This document shows positions 37,312-44,374 of a DNA stretch of 64,000 bases, one piece after another (the stretch's first letter is position 1; each line of letters opens with the position of its first letter). A model generated the notes under the pieces. It was given only the letters and a program-made list of their open reading frames with translations, searched no databases and was not told where the DNA came from. Location of the stretch: the NCBI GenBank assembly GCA_963765555.1, contig CAVXWX010000003.1:62001-126000 (forward strand), given 5' to 3'. The DNA comes from JL08 sp963765555 (GTDB lineage: Bacteria; Pseudomonadota; Alphaproteobacteria; Rhodobacterales; Rhodobacteraceae). Both the position numbers and the translations under genes were made by a program.

Positions 37312-37743
37312 ATGTCCGCCAGAGGATTGGACGTTATCGACCGGACCGTTCAGAAAACCTATGAATGGGTGAATGAACTGCGCGACCGGCTGGATTGGAG
37401 CAGTGATCGCGATGCCTTGCGGCTGTTGCGCGTGACTTTGCACCAGATCCGTGACCGGATTCATGTCAACGAAACGGCGCAATTGTCGGCACAGCTTCCG
37501 GTGTTGCTGCGGGGGATGTACTTTGAAGGATGGCAGCCGCATCTGGTTCCGCTGTCTGGCCGCCACGCGTCCGATTTCATCGATGCGATTGAACACCATG
37601 TCGGGGACGTAATGGAATATCGCGGCAAGCAAGACATTTTTGCGGTTTTCCAGTTGCTGAACAACCGGATATCGATGGGCGAGGTGAACGACATCCGCGC
37701 CAACCTGCCCGAAGATATTCGTGCTATGTGGCCCGCGCCCTGA
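37312..37743 (+). CDS. DUF2267 domain protein
   Basis: A 143-residue soluble helical protein of the DUF2267 family. Its N-terminal helix (GLDVIDRTVQKTYEWVNELRDRLDW) and the LLRVTLHQIRDRIHVNETAQLSAQLPVLLRGMYFEGW block are the family hallmarks. Function unknown; members often occur among stress and low-oxygen genes. An AGGAG site precedes the ATG. Its 3' end overlaps that of the FNR-like gene on the other strand by 20 bases. Confidence 0.85.
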   Translation: MSARGLDVIDRTVQKTYEWVNELRDRLDWSSDRDALRLLRVTLHQIRDRIHVNETAQLSAQLPVLLRGMYFEGWQPHLVPLSGRHASDFIDAIEHHVGDVMEYRGKQDIFAVFQLLNNRISMGEVNDIRANLPEDIRAMWPAP

Positions 37744-38413
37744 TCGGTGCGGTGTCGCCCTCGGCCAGTGCATCAACGGCATTGGGTTGCAGCAGCACGA
37801 CGTGATGCACACGTTCAATCGCGATTAACTTTGCCTGCCGCAATTCTGTCAGGCTGCGGCTGACGGTTTCCGTGGTCAGACCCAGATAATCGGCAATATC
37901 GGCGCGCGACATCGGCAGATCAAACCCGACGCGGCCACCAGCGTGTGTTCCGATACGGTTGCCCAATAGGGAAAGAAAGGCCGCAACCCTGTCGCGTGCG
38001 GACACGCAACCAAGCACCATACAATGATCCTGCATCGCCTCGACCTGACGCAGCGCGGCATTCAGCAGCGTGTCGTGCATCTGCCCGCTTTCGTTCAGAA
38101 GCATATCGGGGCGATGGCGGATCACTTTTGTTTCGGTGACCGCATCACAATCCGAGATATGGCACTGACCCGCACTGTAGCCCAGAATGTCACCGGGAAA
38201 GCCAAAGCCGATTACACAGCGCCGGCCGGCGCGTGTCAGACGGCTGAGCAGCATGACGCCGCTGACAATTTCAAACAAACCGGAACAGTCATCGCCATCG
38301 CGAAACAGGTTGGCACCGGCATGTACACAAAAGGGCAACCGGACGTGCAACGTCTTTTGTCCACGCTCGGAACTGGATGGCAGGACCTCTTTGGAAACGT
38401 GCGCAAGATGCAT
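37724..38413 (-). CDS. Crp/Fnr-family regulator, FNR-type DNA-binding helix without the Fe-S cysteine set
   Basis: A 229-residue regulator with a cyclic-nucleotide-like sensor domain, dimer helix and C-terminal winged helix. The recognition helix LGLTTETVSRSLTEL carries the E-x-x-S-R set of FNR, which reads TTGAT half sites. The N-terminal Cys spacing of FNR (C20-C23-C29 plus C122) is not present, though several cysteines exist (about residues 28, 43, 66 and beyond). That makes a DNR/NNR-like or partner-dependent sensor more likely than a [4Fe-4S] sensor. A strong AGGAGATCAAA precedes the ATG. It is the best candidate to bind the FNR-type boxes nearby. Confidence 0.9.
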   Translation of the reverse strand: MHLAHVSKEVLPSSSERGQKTLHVRLPFCVHAGANLFRDGDDCSGLFEIVSGVMLLSRLTRAGRRCVIGFGFPGDILGYSAGQCHISDCDAVTETKVIRHRPDMLLNESGQMHDTLLNAALRQVEAMQDHCMVLGCVSARDRVAAFLSLLGNRIGTHAGGRVGFDLPMSRADIADYLGLTTETVSRSLTELRQAKLIAIERVHHVVLLQPNAVDALAEGDTAPIRARAT

Positions 38414-38490
38414 TTTGATCTCCTTTCGATTCTGCGGCAGGTCATCGCAGACCCCAATATGGGAAAGGATTGTCGCGAAAGTTTCATTCC

Positions 38491-38590
38491 GTTTGTATCA
38501 AAGTGTATCAGAAGGGTAGAAATATTCGGGTAAATGAATGTTTTTTGGGTGTCAGCCGTTTTTTCCGCTGAATTACCCATTAAGTGTATC
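38491..38590 (+). promoter_or_regulatory. Repeated TGTATC(A) motifs before the OmpR-type regulator gene
   Basis: TGTATCA occurs at 38494-38500 and 38504-38510, exactly ten bases apart, and TGTATC again at 38585-38590 just before the gene. Ten-base direct repeats are the usual binding pattern of OmpR/PhoB-class dimers, so autoregulation is plausible. The region also serves the divergent FNR-like gene. Confidence 0.4.
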
Positions 38591-38612
38591 TGCAACGGCA
38601 GGTGGGGATGTC

Positions 38613-39377
38613 ATGACAGAAGCACATTTATTGGTTGTTGATGACGACGCGAAGGTGCGTACGCTTTTGAACCGATATTTGTCGGGGGAAGGGTTTTCTG
38701 TTGTTGAAGCGGAAAACGAACCTGACGCCTTGCAGAAAATCGAAAACATGCGGTTCGATCTGGTGACGTTGGATATCAATTTGGGGCAGGGCGACGGGTT
38801 TGAGGTTGTGCGCAAGGTCCGCCAGCATTCCAATGTTCCTATCATTATGGTCACCGGCAAGGACGATGTGATCGATAAGGTCGTCGGGCTTGAATTGGGG
38901 GCAGATGATTACATTACAAAGCCGTTTCATCTGCGCGAATTGATGGCGCGTGTCCGATCGGTGCTGCGCCGGGCAAAAACCGCATCGCCATTGGGGCCGT
39001 CCGACCAATCAACACCGCCCGATGCGGCGCACGCCTCTGACGTTGATGCGCTGGCGTTCCGGTTCGATGGTATGGTGGCGATCCCCGACAGGTTCGAACT
39101 GATCGACCGGAACGGGCAACACTGCGATTTGACCAGTGGTGATTTCAAATTGCTGACAGTCTTTCTTGATCGGCCCAAACGCATTCTGTCGCGCGAACAG
39201 TTAATGGATCTGATCGGGGGGCAGAACTGGACGCCACTGGACCGGACCATCGACAATCAGGTGGCGCGCCTGCGCAAAAAGATTGAACGTGATCCGTCAA
39301 ACCCGAAACTGATCAAAACAGTGCGGGGTATCGGCTATTCTCTGGCGTGCGAAGTCAAGCATTCGGGCGATACCTGA
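38613..39377 (+). CDS. OmpR/PhoB-family response regulator
   Basis: A 254-residue response regulator with receiver domain (acidic DDD near 10-12, phospho-Asp54 in LVTLDINLGQGDGFEV, Lys in YITKPFHLREL), a linker, and a C-terminal winged-helix domain (LTSGDFKLLTVFLDRPKRILSREQLMD...VARLRKKIE). No cognate kinase is directly beside it; the heme-PAS hybrid kinase 1.6 kb away is the nearest. ATG 38613 follows GGTGGGGA. Confidence 0.92.
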   Translation: MTEAHLLVVDDDAKVRTLLNRYLSGEGFSVVEAENEPDALQKIENMRFDLVTLDINLGQGDGFEVVRKVRQHSNVPIIMVTGKDDVIDKVVGLELGADDYITKPFHLRELMARVRSVLRRAKTASPLGPSDQSTPPDAAHASDVDALAFRFDGMVAIPDRFELIDRNGQHCDLTSGDFKLLTVFLDRPKRILSREQLMDLIGGQNWTPLDRTIDNQVARLRKKIERDPSNPKLIKTVRGIGYSLACEVKHSGDT

Positions 39378-39394
39378 TCGCTGTCCCGCTGGCT

Positions 39395-40558
39395 TTACGC
39401 GGGGCGCTGCTTGGCCATACTACTGCCTGACTGGGCGGCAACCTGCATGGACAGCGCGAAATAATTCATCATATCGCTCATCGACACCACGCCGCACAAT
39501 TGCCCGCCATCCGAGACAAGGAATTTGCGCCTATTGGTCTGGTTCATCAGCTCCATAAGGTCTTGTGCCGTCATGTCCGGCGACACCGTATTGCTGTTAT
39601 TCTGGGCAATGAACACATCATCAACGCGGGTGGTGACCCAGTTGTCACGCTCGATCCGCACGACGGTGTCCAGATCGACATAGCCCAGCAATGTGCCGTC
39701 TTCGACCACCGGAACAAAGCTGACGCGATGGGCCAGAATGATATCGTCGACCAGATCAGCCAGTGTTTTTTCCGGCGGGACCGTGATTACATTCTGCGAC
39801 ATCAGATCACCGACGTTCTGGCCGGTTATGATCTTTGTCATCATTTGTCTCTGGTAGGCGCTTTTGGCGGCCGCCAGTATGAACAGGCCAATTACGATCT
39901 GCCAAATACCACCGATCAAGGCCCCGCTGAACACGGAGAGGAACCCCAGACCCATAAGCGCATAGGCAAGGATTTCACCGGATCGCGATGCAATGCGTGT
40001 TGCATCAAGCAGGTCGCCGCTGCGATGCCAAAGCACAGCCCGCAAAAGCCGCCCCCCATCCAGCGGAAAGGCTGGCAGCAGGTTGAAGATTGCCAGCACC
40101 AGATTGATCAGGGCAAGATATTCAAGCACCGCTGTCACGGGTCCAGCGACACCGAGGCCGGACAAAACCGTACCAAGAAGCCAGAAGGCAAAGGACAACG
40201 AAACGCTCATCACCGGACCGGCCAAAGCGGTGAAGAATTCGGATCGTGCGGTTGGTGGTTCCTCAGCGAGTTCGGCCACACCCCCGAAGACGAACAGGGT
40301 TATCCCGTTGATTTTCATGCCAAAACGGCGCGCCACAATCGCATGCGCTAGTTCATGCAAAACCAGGGATGCGAAGAACAGCAACATCGCGATCAAGGCC
40401 ATGAGAAAGTGCATGTTTTCTGATGTTTCGGGCAGGGCATTGGGAAACACCCCTGTCGCAAGACTCCACGTGATCAGGGCGGCTATCAAAAACCAGCTTG
40501 GGTCGATTTTCACCTCGAACCCGAATAAAGACAGGATTTTCCTTGACCCTGAAAACAT
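39395..40558 (-). CDS. Site-2-type M50 metalloprotease with CBS domains
   Basis: A 387-residue membrane protein with about six spans. The zinc motif HELAH lies at 68-72 and the second metal motif FPLDGGR has Asp167. Residues ~245-370 are two CBS domains (VGDLMSQNVITVPPEKTLADLV..., VSFVPVVEDGTLLGYVDL), which usually sense adenine nucleotides. Such proteases cut transmembrane regulators; the target is unknown. An FNR-type box lies 48 bases upstream of its start. Confidence 0.92.
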   Translation of the reverse strand: MFSGSRKILSLFGFEVKIDPSWFLIAALITWSLATGVFPNALPETSENMHFLMALIAMLLFFASLVLHELAHAIVARRFGMKINGITLFVFGGVAELAEEPPTARSEFFTALAGPVMSVSLSFAFWLLGTVLSGLGVAGPVTAVLEYLALINLVLAIFNLLPAFPLDGGRLLRAVLWHRSGDLLDATRIASRSGEILAYALMGLGFLSVFSGALIGGIWQIVIGLFILAAAKSAYQRQMMTKIITGQNVGDLMSQNVITVPPEKTLADLVDDIILAHRVSFVPVVEDGTLLGYVDLDTVVRIERDNWVTTRVDDVFIAQNNSNTVSPDMTAQDLMELMNQTNRRKFLVSDGGQLCGVVSMSDMMNYFALSMQVAAQSGSSMAKQRPA

Positions 40559-40605
40559 CGTAAACTCCTTGAAGGGCTGATCGAAATGTAATGGCTGCCA
40601 GACGT

Positions 40606-40619
40606 TTGCAATTGATCAA
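40606..40619. promoter_or_regulatory. FNR-type box between the M50 protease and CxxC membrane protein genes
   Basis: TTGCAATTGATCAA has a perfect right half (ATCAA) and a left half TTGCA (three of five). It overlaps ATTGATCAAT. It lies 48 bases from the protease start and 114 bases from the other gene in a 174-base divergent gap, so it could control both. Confidence 0.5.
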
Positions 40620-40683
40620 TCTCAAATACGGCGGTCTGTTTCATCCTAACATCACCGCTTTGCAGACCCGCCCGCATCCGTTT

Positions 40684-40705
40684 GGGGCTTTGCTGCCAAA
40701 GCCCC
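40684..40705 (+). promoter_or_regulatory. Perfect hairpin in the leader of the CxxC membrane protein gene
   Basis: GGGGCTTTG (40684-40692), CTGC loop, CAAAGCCCC (40697-40705): a perfect nine-pair stem with a tetraloop, 15 bases before the ribosome binding site CAGGAGGA. There is no T-run. It may stabilise the 5' end of the mRNA or act as a leader control element. Confidence 0.5.
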
Positions 40706-40732
40706 GCATAAGCCCGTCAGGAGGACACACCG

Positions 40733-41305
40733 TTGACAGATAAAGTTGCCAGCCTGATCAAACAGATCAGTGCGCTTGAAGACGAACTGGAGACAGAGTT
40801 TGAACGCCGCAGGGCCGCGTTGAATTTCCGGATCGACCATCATCGCGTGGTTTTTGAACGTGAAATCCAGAAACAGCACAAAGCGCTCAAGAAGAAACTG
40901 ATGTCATATGTGGCGGGCGCGCGGCCTCTGGTTGTTCTGACAGCACCCGTGATCTACGCCATGATCGTGCCATTGGTCCTGCTGGATGTGTTTGTGACCG
41001 TGTACCAGATCATCTGCTTTCCCGTTTACAGGATCGAAAAGGTCCGGCGGGGCAATTTCGTGACCTTTGATCGCAAACACCTGTCCTATCTGAACGGGTT
41101 GGAAAAACTGAATTGCATGTATTGTTCTTATGGAAATGGCGTACTGGCCTATGCGCGTGAAATTGCAGCAAATACAGAATTGTACTGGTGCCCGATCAAA
41201 CACGCCAGACGGATGCAGGGCCTGCACCGCCACTATTCCGAATTTGCGGATTACGGCGACGCCGAAGGGTACCAGCGCCGGGTGCTGGCCGCGCGGAACA
41301 AGTGA
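40733..41305 (+). CDS. Conserved membrane protein with CxxC motif
   Basis: A 190-residue protein from a TTG start, supported by a strong CAGGAGGA site eight bases before it and no good in-frame ATG nearby. Layout: charged coiled-coil-like N-terminus (1-58), one hydrophobic region (about 66-98, probably a membrane hairpin), then a soluble part with CMYC (C128, C131), C153 in YWCPIKHARR, and HRHYSEF. The Cys/His set could bind metal or be redox-active. No named family recognised. Confidence 0.75.
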   Translation: MTDKVASLIKQISALEDELETEFERRRAALNFRIDHHRVVFEREIQKQHKALKKKLMSYVAGARPLVVLTAPVIYAMIVPLVLLDVFVTVYQIICFPVYRIEKVRRGNFVTFDRKHLSYLNGLEKLNCMYCSYGNGVLAYAREIAANTELYWCPIKHARRMQGLHRHYSEFADYGDAEGYQRRVLAARNK

Positions 41306-41351
41306 ACTTTCCGCGCGCACATTTGGCTGTGTCGCTGTGCCGTGAACCCGG

Positions 41352-42203
41352 TTAATGCGCCAGAAACACAGGCTGTTTGGTCTGCTGGACCAGGGTGCGC
41401 GTGGTGCCGCCAAAAATACCTTCGCGCAATCGGGAATGACCATACCCGCCCATCACGACCAGATCGGCGCCCGCTTCCTGCGATTGCTCAAGAATACAGT
41501 CGCCAATCTCGCGGCCGCCGCTGGGAAACTGTTGGACCGTTACGTTGCAACCATGATGGGTAAGCCACTTGGCAACGTCCGATCCCGGATTCTCGCCATC
41601 CTGATATTCGCTCATGTCGGGGTCAAAGGTTGCAATTGTGACGGCATCGCTCTGACGCAGGAGGGAAAGCGACTGGTGCACCGCGCGTGCACATTGCAGG
41701 CTTGTGTTCCATGCAACAAAAACGTGTTTGGGGGCCAGCGCCCCACCGCCACGATCATTCAGGACAACGCCGATCGGCGATTGGAACAGGATGCCGTGCA
41801 CAACCTGACGGAAAAGATTGTCTTTCTCGCGCAGGTCGTCGGTGGCAATCGCCAGATCGCATAACATGGCCCGCCGTGCCACCGAACTTGCGGTCAAAGA
41901 CGGTTCGGAACACACAATCGTCACGTCGCCTGACACGTCATGACGTTTCAACAGCGCTTCGACGACGTCGGTCTTTGCGCGCAGGGCATTCTGTTCTGCC
42001 AGTGCATCTTTTTGCCAGTCTTCCGGAATAACCGTGGTGCCATAAGGGGGGGCACCGTAGGAATAAATCGGAATTTGCGGCATCTCTCCGACGATCAAGA
42101 AAGCCACGTGCAAAGACTGCGTCCGCGCCGCTTCCAGCAATCTGGACAGATCGGCATCGGGGCACTCTTTGCTGATCGCAACCAGAATTGTGCTGTTTTC
42201 CAT
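41352..42203 (-). CDS. Universal stress protein, two-domain
   Basis: A 283-residue tandem UspA-type protein. The second domain holds the nucleotide-binding signature VVMGGYGHSRLREGIFGGTTRTLVQQTKQPVFLAH (a GxxGHS...G type loop); the first domain is diverged (ILVAISKECPDADLSRLLEAAR). Such proteins are induced under low oxygen and starvation in many bacteria. The gene is downstream of the phasin-like gene on the same strand (47-base gap), probably one operon. Confidence 0.9.
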   Translation of the reverse strand: MENSTILVAISKECPDADLSRLLEAARTQSLHVAFLIVGEMPQIPIYSYGAPPYGTTVIPEDWQKDALAEQNALRAKTDVVEALLKRHDVSGDVTIVCSEPSLTASSVARRAMLCDLAIATDDLREKDNLFRQVVHGILFQSPIGVVLNDRGGGALAPKHVFVAWNTSLQCARAVHQSLSLLRQSDAVTIATFDPDMSEYQDGENPGSDVAKWLTHHGCNVTVQQFPSGGREIGDCILEQSQEAGADLVVMGGYGHSRLREGIFGGTTRTLVQQTKQPVFLAH

Positions 42204-42250
42204 TCAGTGTTCCTTTGATGGACGATGAAACGCGGTTGGCGGTTCCGGTT

Positions 42251-42679
42251 TCAGAGGGGTTCGGATTTGCTTGTCTTGGTCGCTTTTTGTGCAATCTCGG
42301 TTGTTTCCTCAATGGCTTCAACTTCGTTGGAAACAACCAGTTCGGCACAGCGTGTCATCAGGTCCAGCCCCTCGCGCGCGTCTTCTGCCAGCCGCTCCAT
42401 CGAATGGGCCTGCCAATCCGCCCATGCCTTCATCGCGGCACTTGGGTCATGCACGCCGTCGGTGGCGGCTACGCTGCTGGCCTTCAACGCGGATTGGGTC
42501 GCCTGATGGCGCCGCTTGAACCACGCCGTTGAAAATTTCTGTGCTTCCTCAAGAATCCGGTCCTGCGCCTGCCAGAAATGTTTGGCCTGCGGCCCGAACA
42601 TAGGGTTCGCGGCCATCATGGAATTTGCAGATTTCATCGCTTCCATCATTCCATTCTGTTTTGTATCTGTCTTTGCCAT
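42251..42679 (-). CDS. Phasin-like protein
   Basis: A 142-residue helical protein: MMEAMKSANSMMAANPMFGPQAKHFWQAQDRILEEAQKFSTAWFKRRHQATQSAL resembles phasins that coat polyhydroxyalkanoate granules or act as chaperones. The Met-rich N-terminus and K/T/S-rich tail flank the helical core. ATG 42679 has AAAGGA before it; an adjacent upstream TTG is less likely. Identification is moderate, since phasins are low-complexity helical proteins. Confidence 0.65.
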   Translation of the reverse strand: MAKTDTKQNGMMEAMKSANSMMAANPMFGPQAKHFWQAQDRILEEAQKFSTAWFKRRHQATQSALKASSVAATDGVHDPSAAMKAWADWQAHSMERLAEDAREGLDLMTRCAELVVSNEVEAIEETTEIAQKATKTSKSEPL

Positions 42680-42748
42680 CAAAGTGTCCTTTCCTGACGC
42701 GTTTCAAAACTTCCCGCGCTCAGTTTAGCTGTTCGGCGCACTTCGACA

Positions 42749-42762
42749 TTAACAAGGATCAA
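42749..42762. promoter_or_regulatory. FNR-type box between phasin-like and Crp/Fnr genes
   Basis: TTAACAAGGATCAA: right half ATCAA perfect, left half TTAAC (two differences from TTGAT). Seventy bases from the phasin-like start and 123 from the Crp/Fnr gene. A second weaker candidate, TTGATCAAACGCAA, lies at 42817-42830. The same TTAAC-N4-ATCAA form recurs at 44122. Confidence 0.45.
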
Positions 42763-42884
42763 TTCGCCCCGATTAACCCGTCTGCAGGCGGAAACCCGCC
42801 ACGCCGACAGGGGGGATTGATCAAACGCAATCCGGCCACGCACCTATCGCCTAGCATGGGGTGATAGCAACCTGGGGGCATGGG

Positions 42885-43634
42885 ATGTTGAAAGCCGAAA
42901 AACGCGTTCACGTTGACAAACTGGTTGCTGTGCCAGGGGGCAGCAGGGTTGTACGCAACCTTTTGTTGCAACTGCACCCGCGGCTGCATGAATGTCGGGC
43001 CGAAGCCGGTGAAATTATCGCACACGAAGGGGATACGGGCAGCTTCTTCGTCGTGGTGGTACAGGGCTGGATTGCCCTGACCAAAGTTCTGGATGGTGGT
43101 GAAACCGCGATCTTTGATCTGATGCTGGATGGCGATGCCTCGCTGATTGCGTCGGGGCGTTCTTGTCGATTGCCTTACAGCGTCGAAGCATTGAACGACG
43201 TGCGGTTTTTCATGTTCAATGACAAGATGATTGACGGCCCCGAACCCGAGGCCGCAACCCTGCGCCGTTACATGCGCACCGCAAACACCGCGCTTTTGGC
43301 ACGCACGTCGGAATTGTTGCTGCGTATCGGGCACGGCAACGCGGAAACCCGCGTCGCCTACGCGCTGATCGAGCTTTTTCTGAGACTGGAAGCCATTGGA
43401 CAAACCAGGGGATTCCAGTTCCATATCCCGATGACACAAAGACAATTGGGCCAGTTTACCGGTCTGTCAAATGTTCATGTTTGTCGCACGCTGCGCCGGT
43501 TCTGTCGCAAGAATCTGGTCAGGACAGAGGGGCGCACCGATATCCAGATCACGGATATCAACAGTATCTGCGCGCTGGCCGGGGTTGATCTGGACGATCT
43601 TCGCGATGAAATCTTACCGCGTATGGCGGTGTGA
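42885..43634 (+). CDS. Crp/Fnr-family regulator
   Basis: A 249-residue regulator with effector domain (AGEIIAHEGDTGSFFVVVVQGWIALTKVLDGGETAIFDLMLDGD), dimer helix and winged helix. The recognition helix FTGLSNVHVCRTLRRF lacks the FNR Glu-Ser-Arg pattern, so it should read a different site from the regulator at 37724. ATG 42885 follows TGGGGGCATGGG; an in-frame GTG at 42861 is an alternative. Confidence 0.9.
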   Translation: MLKAEKRVHVDKLVAVPGGSRVVRNLLLQLHPRLHECRAEAGEIIAHEGDTGSFFVVVVQGWIALTKVLDGGETAIFDLMLDGDASLIASGRSCRLPYSVEALNDVRFFMFNDKMIDGPEPEAATLRRYMRTANTALLARTSELLLRIGHGNAETRVAYALIELFLRLEAIGQTRGFQFHIPMTQRQLGQFTGLSNVHVCRTLRRFCRKNLVRTEGRTDIQITDINSICALAGVDLDDLRDEILPRMAV

Positions 43635-43640
43635 CGCGAT

Positions 43641-44060
43641 CTATCTGAACTCGACGATTTCCCCCAATGCCTCACCGGCTGTTTTTTCGCAAACGTCGCG
43701 GGCAATATCGCCCAGCGACAGGATGCCAACGATCTGGCCGCCGTCATCACACACAATCAGGCGCCGGATCTGGTAATCGCCCATAATCCCGGCGCCGTAG
43801 GAAATGCTGTCATCCGCCCGGCAGCTGATCACCGGCTTTGACATGATCTGGCCAACGGCCATGTCAGCGCCAAAACCGGTCCGGCACATCACACGCAGTA
43901 CAATATCGCGGTCGGTGACAACACCAATGGGGCGCCGGTCTTCGCACACCGGTAAGAACCCGATGTTTTTGGCCTGCATAAGCGCCGCAACCGCCTGCGC
44001 CGATGTGTCGGGCGTGATGATCGTGACATCCGATTGCATGATTTGGTGAACATCGCGCAC
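43641..44060 (-). CDS. CBS-domain protein
   Basis: A 139-residue protein made of a CBS pair: VHQIMQSDVTIITPDTSAQAVAALMQAKNIGFLPVCEDRRPIGVVTDRDIVLR and VGQIMSKPVISCRADDSISYGAGIMGDYQIRRLIVCDDGGQIVGILSLGDIA. It has no attached catalytic domain, as in the Mycobacterium hypoxic response proteins. It probably binds adenine nucleotides and controls a partner. It converges with the Crp/Fnr gene six bases away. The start has AGGAGAG upstream. Confidence 0.9.
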   Translation of the reverse strand: MRDVHQIMQSDVTIITPDTSAQAVAALMQAKNIGFLPVCEDRRPIGVVTDRDIVLRVMCRTGFGADMAVGQIMSKPVISCRADDSISYGAGIMGDYQIRRLIVCDDGGQIVGILSLGDIARDVCEKTAGEALGEIVEFR

Positions 44061-44374
44061 AGGACTCTCCTCTGGTCATAGCGAACGGTTGCCAAACTAG
44101 CGGGATTGGTGGGGCCGGAAATTAACCGCAATCAATGAAAGCGGCTATATCACCGTTTTTTTGGTGAACGGCAGGCGCTGTTGTGCGCCCGGTCATGTGC
44201 ACATCCGGTTGTATCGTCAAATATACCGCACCCTGGCCCGAGCCTGACGGGTTTTGCCGCAGCTGGCCTGCCTCGATATGCCCGACCCACCCGACAAAGG
44301 GTATTGCAGGCGGCAGATGGCTGGCGCATTCAGAAGCGGGCAGAGTCTAAGGCACAGAACAACCGGAGGGGATC
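44061..44374. promoter_or_regulatory. 314-base divergent intergenic region with an FNR-type box
   Basis: The longest gap in the window; no gene is seen in it. It holds the FNR-type box TTAACCGCAATCAA (44122-44135), 62 bases from the CBS-protein start, plus two short hairpins: CCGTT / AACGG (44153-44171) and GGCGC / GCGCC (44174-44189). A CGGAGGGG ribosome binding site for the kinase-aminotransferase gene is at the right end. Confidence 0.5.

Noticed and set aside
42817..42830. TTGATCAAACGCAA as a sixth FNR-type box
   Set aside because: Right half CGCAA keeps only three of five consensus bases; listed as weak only.
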